This document shows, piece by piece, positions 18,325 to 26,667 of a DNA stretch of 64,000 nucleotides (positions within the stretch are counted from its first letter, which is position 1; each line of letters begins with the position of its first letter). A program made the translations under genes and the position numbers. Location of the stretch: contig DIYH01000014.1 of the NCBI GenBank assembly GCA_002435755.1, forward strand, positions 248,001-312,000, given 5' to 3'. The DNA comes from Flammeovirgaceae bacterium UBA6059. Lineage in GTDB: Bacteria > Bacteroidota > Bacteroidia > Cytophagales > Cyclobacteriaceae. Below the pieces are notes generated by a model. That model saw only the letters and a list, made by a program, of their open reading frames with translations, did no database searches and was not told the DNA's origin.

Positions 18325-18640
18325 GAAGACACTGGGGAAAATGGAGCAGTTGGACATTGGACTTCTCTAGGGAAAACTGGACCAATGCAAGTAATATTAG
18401 ATTATTAGGTATTACAAAAGCTTTAGTTAGTAAGGTGGAAGATTAAGTCGATCATCATTGAATAGGCTGTCAGAGATGGCAATGGAAAGTCTTAGTGAAA
18501 GGAGATACGCCTCGGGAGCTATACCACCTGAAGAAGTATCCATTTCAAAAAACCATATATAGCTCAGGAACATCTGATATGGTCACTCAATTAGCTAAAG
18601 AATTTTCAGCGAGGGAGGCCAAAGTACAGTCAAAGATTAG
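18325..18640 (+). pseudogene. decayed third sulfatase remnant
   Basis: The stretch after the second sulfatase is not random. At 18331-18425 it parallels 16291-16400 of the first sulfatase base for base with scattered changes: a broken frame reads TGENGAVGHWTSLG, against TGEIGTVGEWTSLG in the intact gene. At about 18468-18640 the sequence jumps to the C-terminal part: AVRDG, then after a one-base loss WKVLVKGDTPRELYHLKKYPF, against WKLVAKGKTSWELYNLKEDPF. The region between the two blocks has been deleted, and stop codons and frameshifts interrupt it. It is therefore the 3' relic of a sulfatase closer to the 15249 gene than to its immediate neighbour. Confidence 0.7.
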
Positions 18641-18794
18641 GGGGATGAACGAAAAGGACTTCATCTGATTGCGCTAGATCTAAATGGCTTAAGATCTGGG
18701 ATTGATAATACCCTCAGAAATATAAGAATTATGGGTTCGATGCAACCCTGTCTATGGTTAATAGTCTCTCATGGCAAGGATCAAAAACTTAACC

Positions 18795-20207
18795 ATGAAA
18801 TCAATTCTTTATGGCTTACTAACAGTGGTAAGTCAATACTGTCATGCCCAGATGATCAGTCCTCAGGAGGCTTTTAATGACATCAAACTGCTTAGTGAAA
18901 TATTGATTTCGAGTCACCCGGGTCTACTCAGATATCAGGATATCGATCAGTGGGATCAAGCAATAAACAAGGCATTGGTTGTTGAAGACTCTATGTCCAT
19001 AATCCAATTTAACTACACAATAAGGCACCTCTTAAGCAAGATTCAGTGTGGTCATACTACTTCGTATTTACCTAGAGATGTGCGCCGTAAGCGGTTGTAC
19101 AATGACCAGATACTTGTACCTCCATTCCTACTAGACTGGAAGAAAAATAGGGTAATGGTCTCTAAATTCATCAATGCAGACCTACCGGAGAATGTTGAAC
19201 TTGTTGAAATCAACGGGCATGGGGTAGACTCATTAATCAAAAACTGGCGAAACCATAGCTTTCAAGGTGATGCCAGCAGCCCTACACGAACTCCGCATTT
19301 TCTTGTGGACGAGTTTCACATGTTCTACTACGATTTCGTCGGGTTGGAGTCTTCGTATGGGCTGAAAGTGAGATACCCAAACCAAGAGATGATGATCGAA
19401 GTGATCAACGTGGAAAGCATAACTGCTAAGGAATGGCGTGAACAAAGAAACGAAACTAAAGAAGCACATCATCAACCTTGGCTCAACTATAATGTCTCAG
19501 AAGACAATATTGGTTATTTGAGGATCAGAATGTTTGGGGACTATGAACTACAAAATGGGGAAAAAGGCAAGTTTAAAAAGTTTATCAACAATACATTCAA
19601 AGGTATCAACACTGCCCCACCAAAGGCTTTGATCATTGACTTGAGAGAAAATGATGGAGGTGAAGGAAAGCTGGGTGCGCTGCTGTATAGTATGATTGCC
19701 AACGAGCCTTTTCGGTACTTCACCAAATGGGACACCAAAGTGAACAGCATACCTTATGAAGAACATGCAGATATTTCAAAAATCGAAAAGGTATCCATCA
19801 ACGGGTTGCTAAAGAAACGGCTTGAGTCAACTGATGATGGCTACACAGTGAATAGCTGGTATGGCACCTTATCGATTCAAGATCCGGATCCATTGAGCTA
19901 TCAGGGACCGGTATACATTTTGGTAGATGGACGTACTTTTTCTGCAGCGAGCGATTTTGTTGCGGTAGCCAAATCAAATCATAGAGCTGTCATTATAGGT
20001 GAAACTACGGGAGGAGCGTACATCGGCAATAACAGCGGCGTGACCATCAACTATAAACTTCCCAATAGCAAAATCAGAGTACAGGTACCTCTGGCAGCTG
20101 GATACAACTATGTAATACCGCAAAACAATTATGGCGGAATCATTCCTGACTATCATGCAGATCCCTCAGATGCTATGGAAATCGCTTACAGCCTGATACC
20201 AAACTAG
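18795..20207 (+). CDS. S41 family (tail-specific-type) peptidase, secreted
   Basis: I chose the ATG at 18795 because it begins the signal peptide MKSILYGLLTVVSQYCHAQ; an in-frame ATG at 18771 adds 8 polar residues. The N-terminal 180 residues carry a helical region (HLLSKIQCGHT). The C-terminal S41 catalytic domain is shown by LIIDLRENDGG (about 295-305), VDGRTFSAASDFVAVAKSN with the nucleophile Ser at about 383, and GETTGGAYIGNN with a conserved Glu. No clear PDZ domain is seen. Such secreted S41 peptidases of Bacteroidota are mostly uncharacterised, and nothing links it to the polysaccharide genes. Its stop overlaps the convergent acyltransferase gene by 4 bp. Confidence 0.82.
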   Translation: MKSILYGLLTVVSQYCHAQMISPQEAFNDIKLLSEILISSHPGLLRYQDIDQWDQAINKALVVEDSMSIIQFNYTIRHLLSKIQCGHTTSYLPRDVRRKRLYNDQILVPPFLLDWKKNRVMVSKFINADLPENVELVEINGHGVDSLIKNWRNHSFQGDASSPTRTPHFLVDEFHMFYYDFVGLESSYGLKVRYPNQEMMIEVINVESITAKEWREQRNETKEAHHQPWLNYNVSEDNIGYLRIRMFGDYELQNGEKGKFKKFINNTFKGINTAPPKALIIDLRENDGGEGKLGALLYSMIANEPFRYFTKWDTKVNSIPYEEHADISKIEKVSINGLLKKRLESTDDGYTVNSWYGTLSIQDPDPLSYQGPVYILVDGRTFSAASDFVAVAKSNHRAVIIGETTGGAYIGNNSGVTINYKLPNSKIRVQVPLAAGYNYVIPQNNYGGIIPDYHADPSDAMEIAYSLIPN

Positions 20208-20833
20208 CTTTGGTAGTAGCGGATATCCAAACTAAACTGATCAGGAAACTTAGGTGTAACCTCTTTATAGTACTCCATGATGATCGCCATATCTGCTTCG
20301 ATATCTCCTGATGGCATAAAGCACATCCCTACCCCGGTCGTATGGGTAGCATAGTCCATGAAGGCGAGGCAGATGGGTACCTGAGCTTCAAGAGCGGTAT
20401 AGTAAAATCCTGTTTTCCATTCGGTGACTTTGGATCGTGTAGCTTCAGGTGTTACCAGCACAGACATGTTTTCCTCTGAGGAAGTGATGAGATCAGACAT
20501 CACTTGTGTCATACTAGGCCTTTTTTGACCAGCCTCCTTTGGACTCCTGTCTATCCACAAGGCACCTAAAGCAGTGATCATACCGCCTAGGATCGGAAAT
20601 CTTCGGAATTCCTTTTTAATAGTGAACCGGGGGGACAAACCAAGCTGGTCCAGCGCTGTAATGGCATAAACAAAATCCCAATTGCTGGTATGCGGAGCAG
20701 CCACCATGATACACTTTTTTGCCTCTGGCGGAGTTGGCAGGTACAACTTCCAGCCATCAATGCGAAAGATAATCTTGAAGAGCCATTTGAGCATGGCCAT
20801 AAAGCTACCACAATAACCTAATGTCATAGCCAT
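20204..20833 (-). CDS. 1-acyl-sn-glycerol-3-phosphate acyltransferase family protein (PlsC-like)
   Basis: 209 residues. The acyltransferase HX4D motif is HTSNWD (H48-D53), followed by a substrate block around IDRSPKEAG (about 94) and the PEATRS element (about 138-144), matching motif III of the PLSC family. There is a hydrophobic N-terminus (10-25) that would hold it at the inner membrane. Short variants of this kind are widespread in Bacteroidota and transfer acyl chains to lysophosphatidate or other lipids. It is convergent with the S41 peptidase and divergent from the DUF4251 gene with only 58 bp between starts. Confidence 0.8.
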   Translation of the reverse strand: MAMTLGYCGSFMAMLKWLFKIIFRIDGWKLYLPTPPEAKKCIMVAAPHTSNWDFVYAITALDQLGLSPRFTIKKEFRRFPILGGMITALGALWIDRSPKEAGQKRPSMTQVMSDLITSSEENMSVLVTPEATRSKVTEWKTGFYYTALEAQVPICLAFMDYATHTTGVGMCFMPSGDIEADMAIIMEYYKEVTPKFPDQFSLDIRYYQS

Positions 20834-20891
20834 CTTGAGCTTGAAGGATCATAGATGATTGTCTATCTTCACCTCAAACAATTAGCGAGTA

Positions 20892-21383
20892 ATGTACAGA
20901 ACTAATACCCTCTTGATCTGCCTGTTGATCATATTTGCCAGTACCTCATTGAGTGCACAAAACGACCCTCCATCAAAGAACTCTTATGAGCAGTTGAAGA
21001 AAGCCATAGAGACAGGAGAAGTTGTCATGAGTTTCAATCAGGCCTCCACAAGACGCGGTGCTACTGTTAGCCTTGAAAGCAGCGGTAATTCACTAATACT
21101 AACCCCTCAGACAAGTACTGGCGACCTCCCCTACTTTGGCGCCACTCAGGTATTAACCTCTGATTTTGGGTCAGGAAATATAGAATTTGATGGCACTACA
21201 GAAAGACGTAGGGTCAAGTATAATGACAAGAAGCAACAAGTCCAGATATCATATAGTGTCAAAGGAAAATCAGATAGCTATTCATGCTCACTCACCTTAT
21301 TCGCAGGAGGTTCGAGTAATTTGTCAGTCTCAAGTGTCAGTCGTGATAGGATCAGCTACCGCGGCAATTATGAAATCAGGTAG
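20892..21383 (+). CDS. DUF4251-like secreted protein
   Basis: 163 residues with a signal peptide (1-22, ending SLSAQ). The rest fits the DUF4251 pattern of Bacteroidota exported proteins: an N-terminal helix, then GATVSLESSGNSLILTPQ, LPYFGATQVLTSDFGSGNIEF and strands through SDSYSCSLTLFAGG to the end. The domain has no known function. It is divergent from the acyltransferase and 79 bp upstream of the IF2_N-like gene. Confidence 0.65.
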   Translation: MYRTNTLLICLLIIFASTSLSAQNDPPSKNSYEQLKKAIETGEVVMSFNQASTRRGATVSLESSGNSLILTPQTSTGDLPYFGATQVLTSDFGSGNIEFDGTTERRRVKYNDKKQQVQISYSVKGKSDSYSCSLTLFAGGSSNLSVSSVSRDRISYRGNYEIR

Positions 21384-21433
21384 TTTCAAATACCCATCCT
21401 AAAAGAACCTATATAGTATTTGATAAGACGCAT

Positions 21434-21441
21434 TAGTTTTG
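21434..21441 (+). promoter_or_regulatory. possible -7 promoter element
   Basis: TAGTTTTG matches the Bacteroidota -7 consensus TAnnTTTG and ends 21 bp before the ATG at 21463. No TTG sits at the ideal distance upstream, so it is only a candidate. Confidence 0.3.
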
Positions 21442-21462
21442 CGTTTTGCCAATCATTGACTA

Positions 21463-22356
21463 ATGAGAATAGGACAGCTTGCCAGAAAATTAGACCTACC
21501 CATACAAGAGATAATCACTTGTCTTGAGGCGACAGGTGAAAACCTCAAAGGACTGCATGCAAACACCAGTTTGACTGAAGAGCAGGAAGATATGCTTCTC
21601 AGGGAATTTGACCCAAACTATAGTGACAATCCCGAAGTGGAAGAAATGGAACCCCTGGTAGAAACGGCAATAAAAGTTGAAGAGGAAGTAAAAGAAGACA
21701 TAGAAGAACCCCTAGTCAGCGACATTGAACCTAAAGAAGCGAACGATCAAGAGACTGTCAAAAATACTCCTGTGGAGGAGAAGAATGAAGAAGTCGCTGA
21801 AGAGGAGCCCGCTGTAGTAAATGAAGCTACTACTGAGGAAAAGGTGATCGCCACTGATCAGCTAATAGAAATGCTAGAATCTGAAGAGATACCTGCAGAA
21901 CTTGATGAAATCACATTGATCAAGGCCCCAAAAAAGGAGCTGGAAGGGCTCAAAGTTGTTGGTAAAATAGACCTACCGGAACCTAAACCAAAACCCGAAG
22001 ACAAGGAAGAAAGTGAGTCAGACAAACCTCGCAGGTCCGGCAGAAACAAGCGACATCAAAAGCGTGAGATCAGTGAAGAAGAGCGTCGGCAGAGGCAATT
22101 GAAAGCCAGGAAAAGGAAAGAAGCTGCGGCGGCTCGAAAGGAAGCAGCTCTAAAGAAAAAGAAAGAAGAAGAAACCAGAGCGAAAAAAGCCGAACACTAT
22201 CGCAAGAGAGTAGTACAGAAAGCTCCCAAACCTGTATCCGAGAAAAAACCTCCCAGGCCCATTCGCGTAATGCCGGAGATCAAAGAGGAACCCGTAGTAC
22301 GTAAGAAATCAGTGTTTGGAAGATTTTGGAGTTGGCTTAACGCACATGACGACTAA
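21463..22356 (+). CDS. stand-alone IF2_N-like protein with charged tail
   Basis: 297 residues. The first 50 (MRIGQLARKLDLPIQEIITC onward) strongly resemble the IF2_N module at the N-terminus of bacterial translation initiation factor 2, a small helical domain. The remainder lacks the GTPase: 55-140 is Glu-rich, 185-270 is Lys/Arg-rich and probably helical or coiled (RKRKEAAAARKEAALKKKKE), and the tail ends in RFWSWLNAHDD. No signal peptide or membrane segment. A role in binding nucleic acid or ribosomes is plausible from charge and domain, but not shown. The stop overlaps the convergent ornithine-cyclodeaminase-like gene by 4 bp. Confidence 0.6.
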   Translation: MRIGQLARKLDLPIQEIITCLEATGENLKGLHANTSLTEEQEDMLLREFDPNYSDNPEVEEMEPLVETAIKVEEEVKEDIEEPLVSDIEPKEANDQETVKNTPVEEKNEEVAEEEPAVVNEATTEEKVIATDQLIEMLESEEIPAELDEITLIKAPKKELEGLKVVGKIDLPEPKPKPEDKEESESDKPRRSGRNKRHQKREISEEERRQRQLKARKRKEAAAARKEAALKKKKEEETRAKKAEHYRKRVVQKAPKPVSEKKPPRPIRVMPEIKEEPVVRKKSVFGRFWSWLNAHDD

Positions 22357-23312
22357 CTATCACCTAATTCCAGAGCATCTAAGACATAGCTCGCGATCTT
22401 GATGTCTTGCGTTGCTACGCCCGTGAGGTCTGCGACTGTGATCGCTTCCTGGGACCGGCTAAGATGAGCATCAATCCAGGTCCCCACTTCTACAAGGTCC
22501 TCAGGGTGCAACAAACCTCTACCTACTGCAAAATGCGTTTCACCATGGTCCACACATTGGGACTGGCTATCACAAAGCACGACATCCGCCTTGGCCAGTA
22601 TCTCAGGTGCCAACTCTTGTTTGCCCGGGACATCAGAGCCCATAGCGGTGATATGAGTCCCTTTTCGGATATCATCCGACACCAACAAAGGCTCAGTTGA
22701 AGCGGTAGTCGTTACAATAAGATTGCAGTTTTGCGCTACCTCTGCCGAGCTATCACACTTAGTGATATCAAAGCCATGTACACACATATTCGCAGCATAG
22801 TCAGTCACCTTATCACAATTTCTACCATAGACATAGACCTTACGGCAACTTGTCACCCAGGGTAAACATTGTAGTTGCAATCTCGCCTGTACACCAGTAC
22901 CGAGTATACCAATAGCCTCTACAGATTTGGGAGCTAAATGCTTGGCAACCACTGCTCCTGCTATCGCTGTTCGCATGTCAGTGAGGTACCCTTCATCTTG
23001 TAGAAGTACTTTTGGCTCGCCCGTTCTAGCGTCCATTACCATCATCAGTCCATTGCTGTTAGGTAGTCCAATAGACTGGTTTCGGTAGAAGCCACAAGCC
23101 ACTTTGATTACAAAATAGGGATCATTCTTAATATAGCCGTATTTGATATGCATATCTCCCGGCGGATTAGTAAAACCCAAATGTCCAACAGGTGGTACGG
23201 TGGCAGTGCCGTCAGCATAGCTCACAAAGGCTTCTTCAATACACTGAAGCAATGCCTCCGGGGTGGAGCCTTCGATAATGGATTTGATTTCTGATAAGCC
23301 TATCGTTCTCAT
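22353..23312 (-). CDS. ornithine cyclodeaminase / mu-crystallin family dehydrogenase
   Basis: The ATG at 23312 (MRTIGLSEI) is preferred; a GTG eight codons earlier (23336) is possible. The about 319-residue protein has the family's layout: N-terminal substrate domain with MHIKYGYIKNDPYFVIKVACGF, then DEGYLTDMRTAIAGAVVAKHL, and a Rossmann fold with GILGTGVQARLQL for NAD(P). Members act as ornithine cyclodeaminase, alanine or iminosuccinate dehydrogenase, ketimine reductase or EutC; sequence alone does not choose. It is the last gene of a leftward trio with a PLP dehydratase (108 bp gap) and an aminotransferase, so an amino-acid or imino-acid substrate is likely. Confidence 0.8.
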   Translation of the reverse strand: MRTIGLSEIKSIIEGSTPEALLQCIEEAFVSYADGTATVPPVGHLGFTNPPGDMHIKYGYIKNDPYFVIKVACGFYRNQSIGLPNSNGLMMVMDARTGEPKVLLQDEGYLTDMRTAIAGAVVAKHLAPKSVEAIGILGTGVQARLQLQCLPWVTSCRKVYVYGRNCDKVTDYAANMCVHGFDITKCDSSAEVAQNCNLIVTTTASTEPLLVSDDIRKGTHITAMGSDVPGKQELAPEILAKADVVLCDSQSQCVDHGETHFAVGRGLLHPEDLVEVGTWIDAHLSRSQEAITVADLTGVATQDIKIASYVLDALELGDS

Positions 23313-23444
23313 GGCAAACTCATTTCCAACTAGCACATAACATAATGTTTGAAAATTAGCTCATATATATTACTCAACCCTTCCGTTATCCGATATCTCT
23401 ACTGATCATTGACTCATTTAGGTCATTTTTTGGTCTTCTCGATG

Positions 23445-24410
23445 CTACATACCACCACTTAAGATCGCGGCAAGCTTGCTGGTAGTGATATTCGCGCCAC
23501 AGATGATGATCACAACCCTTTTATTTTGGTAGGCTTCTAAGTTGTTCATAAAAGCGGCTAATGCAACAGCCGCTGCTCCCTCAATGATCTTATGGTGTTT
23601 ATCTGCCATAATCCTGATCTTGTCAATGATTTCCTCTTCTGACACCAGAAGATAGTCATCAACAAGCTGACGACAGATATCAAAGGTGATAGCGTCTACT
23701 TCGAGCCCTCCTGCTGATCCGTCCGATAAGGTTGGCACATACTCATCCAAAATCACAACCTCACCTTTTCGAACACTCAAGTACATCTCGGGAGAGTTTT
23801 CTGGTAAGCAACCTACTACTTTGGTATAGGGACTCAGATGTTTGATCCAGGTGGCAACCCCTGACATCATGCCGCCACCGCCTATGCACCCGAACACCGT
23901 ATCTATTTCAAGTAAGTCATCTGTTATCTCAACCCCTATGGTACCCTGCCCGGCGATGACATCCCTGTCATTGTACGGAGAAACCCAAATCTGACCAGAA
24001 TTCTCAGCGACTCCCTTTGCATGTAGCTCTGTTGTTAGGGGATCGTCACCGTGAAACTCGAGCTTTGCGTCATAATACCGGAGCGCTTCGACTTTAGATG
24101 GTTCAGCATTGGTGGGAAGATAGATAGTGCCTTGTGCATTTGAGATGGTCAGTGCTCGTGCAAACCCTTGTGCGTGATTACCCGTAGAAGCCGTCACTAA
24201 TCCCTTCTTACGGTCTTCCTGACTTAACTTGAGCACCTTGTTCAAGGCTCCACGTGCTTTGAACGAGCCGGTGTATTGTTCACTCTCAAGCTTCAGGTAA
24301 ACTTCACCTTTATTGAGTGCGCTCAGGTAAGTCGAATAGTACAATGGTGTCTTGAGTACCTTACCTAAGATGCGGTCATATGCCGTTTTGATTTCGTCGA
24401 TCAATGCCAT
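23445..24410 (-). CDS. PLP-dependent threonine dehydratase / serine racemase-like enzyme (fold type II)
   Basis: 321 residues. The PLP lysine lies in GSFKARGALNKV (about 48-59), the phosphate-facing loop is ASTGNHAQGFARAL, and the tetraglycine loop is GCIGGGGMMSG. No regulatory ACT domain is present, so it is of the catabolic or serine-racemase/3-hydroxyaspartate-dehydratase type rather than biosynthetic IlvA. The start lies 1 bp after the stop of the aminotransferase gene, a tight translational coupling. Beta-hydroxyaspartate dehydratases and EutB of hydroxyectoine breakdown belong to the same family and also pair with OCD-family enzymes, which makes those pathways worth considering. Confidence 0.82.
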   Translation of the reverse strand: MALIDEIKTAYDRILGKVLKTPLYYSTYLSALNKGEVYLKLESEQYTGSFKARGALNKVLKLSQEDRKKGLVTASTGNHAQGFARALTISNAQGTIYLPTNAEPSKVEALRYYDAKLEFHGDDPLTTELHAKGVAENSGQIWVSPYNDRDVIAGQGTIGVEITDDLLEIDTVFGCIGGGGMMSGVATWIKHLSPYTKVVGCLPENSPEMYLSVRKGEVVILDEYVPTLSDGSAGGLEVDAITFDICRQLVDDYLLVSEEEIIDKIRIMADKHHKIIEGAAAVALAAFMNNLEAYQNKRVVIIICGANITTSKLAAILSGGM

Positions 24411-24411
24411 A

Positions 24412-25536
24412 TTATGTCAAATCAAACCTTTCCTTAATGGCCTTACTCATTTTGGTCAGACCTTCTATAAGATATGATGTCCTCTCTCCTACGCCGATCC
24501 TGATATAACCATCCATACCGTAACAGTCGCCAGGTACTATAAAAACGCTCTCTTGCTCTCTTAGCCATGTGGAAAGTTCAGTTGAATTCACATTCAGCCT
24601 ATATTTCATGAAAGCCATGCCACCAGCCTTAGGCGGAATAAACTCAAACAGGTCGCCATGAGCGTCAATCCACTCCTGTAGCAACTCGATATTAGCATTA
24701 AGCATATCACGGTTACGCTTAAGGATCCTAGGACGCTTATATTCCGATAGGGCGATCTCTGCTACATACTGGCTCACGGTACCGGTAGAAATGGAGGTAT
24801 AGTCATGATAAGACCAGGTGCGGTAGATCTCCTCTTTCGGGCCCGCCAACCATCCGAGGCGTAAGCCCGGCAGTGCGTAGGCCTTCGACAAGCCGCCAGC
24901 CACCATCACCTTAGAATAGTACTGTTGAAAACTGGTGGTCTCCCGGTAGTTGAGATCGGCACCTCTGTAGACCTCATCTGAGTAGATCCAGGCATCCACA
25001 GACGCAGCTATCGACACGATCTCATTTATCTCATCCATGCTCAGCACATAACCTGTAGGATTGTTAGGGTTGCACACAGCTATCATCTTTGTCCTATCGG
25101 AAACCACTGCTCTTAACTCTTCAAGATCGGGTGCCCAATGATGGTCACTCCTCAGGTAAAAGGGCTTGGGAATACATTCCATTTCTTCAACTACTCCCCA
25201 GATCTGCATATAGTTGGGTTTCATAATGATCACTTCATCACCTTTCGCCAACAGCGTGTGCATCGATAGAAAATTAGCTTCCGCAGACCCATTGGTGATC
25301 ATGATATTGTCCTCATTCATACCAGTATAGAGTTGATCAGCAATCAACTTTCGCAAGGATATCGCGCCGTTGGTTTGTCCGTACCCCAATGTCAAGCCAG
25401 CCATCTCCTCCAATTGGTCTGGTGTCAATAGCTCTTTCAAATTAAATGGGTGGAACCCACTCTCAGTAAGGTTGTAATCAACTGTGTTCTCGTAGAGTGA
25501 TTGAATACGCTCTAAAGCAAATTCTCTGATAGGCAT
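24412..25536 (-). CDS. class I/II aminotransferase
   Basis: The ATG at 25536 (MPIREFALERI) fits the family; an upstream GTG at 25602 would add an odd 22-residue hydrophobic stretch. The protein shows the fold type I pattern: GYGQTNGAISLRKLIADQL near the N-terminus, NGSAEANF, CNPNNPTGYVLS, SDEVYRG and the PLP lysine in GGLSKAYALPGLRLGW; the conserved C-terminal Arg is in YIRIGVGE. It resembles aspartate-aminotransferase-like enzymes including capreomycidine-synthase relatives, but the amino donor and acceptor are not predictable. First gene of the leftward trio. Confidence 0.82.
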   Translation of the reverse strand: MPIREFALERIQSLYENTVDYNLTESGFHPFNLKELLTPDQLEEMAGLTLGYGQTNGAISLRKLIADQLYTGMNEDNIMITNGSAEANFLSMHTLLAKGDEVIIMKPNYMQIWGVVEEMECIPKPFYLRSDHHWAPDLEELRAVVSDRTKMIAVCNPNNPTGYVLSMDEINEIVSIAASVDAWIYSDEVYRGADLNYRETTSFQQYYSKVMVAGGLSKAYALPGLRLGWLAGPKEEIYRTWSYHDYTSISTGTVSQYVAEIALSEYKRPRILKRNRDMLNANIELLQEWIDAHGDLFEFIPPKAGGMAFMKYRLNVNSTELSTWLREQESVFIVPGDCYGMDGYIRIGVGERTSYLIEGLTKMSKAIKERFDLT

Positions 25537-25992
25537 AACTTCATATGATAAAATCAACAATAAACCTATCAGGGCATGCTGCAGCAGTGTAGCAAAAAGC
25601 ACGATCTCACCCAGTGTTCTTCCCTGATGTCAGCGAGACCATGGCCTGGCGGCCGTAGCTTTATCTGGGTTAAATGTAGTGATTGTTTGACTAACGTGGT
25701 AGTATCAGAGAATCAGTCGTGATACACTTTAGCAATATAGTTCCTGATCTAAACTATTTGATATTGTTTTGAACAGCCACTCGGCCCAGCACTGATCCCT
25801 TCGCATACCTAGCCTATCCAAGTGCGTTCAGGCTAAGGCCTGATATCAACCCAATGCAAGAGATTTTCAGGCAAAGTGCATGGTTCTAATTTCTAATACT
25901 CGCATTATTAAGCATAAAAAAGGTGGCCCAAATGAGCCACCCTACTGTAAAACGCCGACTACATTGTAGTCAGAAATTCTAGAGACTGCTAA
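25537..25992. other. intergenic region upstream of the aminotransferase operon
   Basis: About 456 bp. It holds the terminator of the hemopexin gene (25916-25941) at its right end and a small hairpin, TCAGGC-taag-GCCTGA (25828-25843), without a T run. No promoter box of the TAnnTTTG type and no credible ORF was found. Confidence 0.5.
25916..25941 (-). terminator. rho-independent terminator of the hemopexin-repeat gene
   Basis: On the minus strand GGTGGC (25941-25936), an 8-nt loop and GCCACC (25927-25922) form a stem directly followed by six T (25921-25916). It lies 51 bp past the stop codon at 25993-25995. Confidence 0.8.
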
Positions 25993-26667
25993 TTAAATCC
26001 CAAAACCAGTTGGAAAATTCCACACAGAAATAGGCAATGGATAACCCTCATCGACAGTGCCAGGTCCAGTATCACCTCGGGTAACACGGATGTACTGATC
26101 TCCAGAAAAGAAGTAGGTCTTTGGACCACTATGAAGGGCTGCATCTATACCATTTGTGCCGAAACCATCTGGAAAATTCCAGGCAGAGATATTACCGGGG
26201 TAACCGCGATCCACTATTCCAGGTCCTACATCCCCTCGTGTGACACGGATGTACTGATCTCCAGAAAAGAAGTATGTAACTGTACCGCTATAAAGAGCTG
26301 CATCTATACCATTTGTGCCGAAACCATCTGGAAAATTCCAGGCAGAGATGTTTGCCGGATAACCTGGATCAACTGTTCCTGCTCCTACATCACCTCGTGT
26401 AACACGTATGTATTGATCACCAGAAAAGAAGTATGTCTTTGGACCACTGTACAGAGCTGCGTCTATACCGTTAGCTCCGAAACCGTCTGGAAAATTCCAA
26501 GCAGAGATATCTACAGGGTAACCCGGATCAACTGTTCCTGCTCCTACATCTCCCCGTGTAACACGGATGTACTGATCACCAGAAAAGAAGTACGTCTTTG
26601 GACCACTGTAAAGAGCTGCATCGATACCGTTTATACCTAAAGAGGTTTTGTCTGTTGCATTTATCAT
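25993..26667 (-). CDS. four-blade hemopexin-like repeat protein, cytoplasmic
   Basis: 224 residues: a 12-residue leader without signal-peptide character and then exactly four units of 53 residues, each beginning NGIDAAL. Each unit holds TYFFSGDQYIRVTR, the typical hemopexin blade core, followed by the GYP and ISAWNFP turn. Four blades are the number needed for a closed hemopexin propeller. Units 1 and 2 are almost identical (differences near residue 40), units 3 and 4 more diverged, with TVTYFF and RGDTGPGTVDEGYPLPIS. Bacterial hemopexin-like proteins include the photopexins of Photorhabdus; plant counterparts are albumin-2-like. A ligand or partner cannot be read. It is divergent from a small unknown gene over a 361-bp region and has its own terminator, so it appears monocistronic. 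Confidence 0.82.
   Translation of the reverse strand: MINATDKTSLGINGIDAALYSGPKTYFFSGDQYIRVTRGDVGAGTVDPGYPVDISAWNFPDGFGANGIDAALYSGPKTYFFSGDQYIRVTRGDVGAGTVDPGYPANISAWNFPDGFGTNGIDAALYSGTVTYFFSGDQYIRVTRGDVGPGIVDRGYPGNISAWNFPDGFGTNGIDAALHSGPKTYFFSGDQYIRVTRGDTGPGTVDEGYPLPISVWNFPTGFGI
25996..26631 (-). repeat. four tandem 159-bp coding repeats
   Basis: The four hemopexin blades are in-frame 159-bp repeats that remain very alike at DNA level, most of all the first two (right half). Such likeness points to recent duplication or to gene conversion between the units, and copy number may vary between strains. Confidence 0.85.

Noticed and set aside
18732..18750. GGGTTCGATGCAACCC resembling a tRNA T-arm
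   Set aside because: No acceptor stem, D-arm or anticodon arm fits around it, and the loop sequence is wrong.
22353..25536. Complete beta-hydroxyaspartate cycle
   Set aside because: The aldolase BhcC is not here and the aminotransferase is class I/II, so only an incomplete resemblance can be claimed.
25996..26631. Regularly spaced repeats, checked as a CRISPR array
   Set aside because: Units are contiguous, 159 bp long and coding; there are no short repeats with unique spacers and no cas genes.
26131..26640. Long open frame on the plus strand across the hemopexin repeats
   Set aside because: It is the mirror of the 159-bp coding repeats, whose period is a multiple of three and keeps the opposite frame open. 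The minus-strand protein has a clear fold and terminator.
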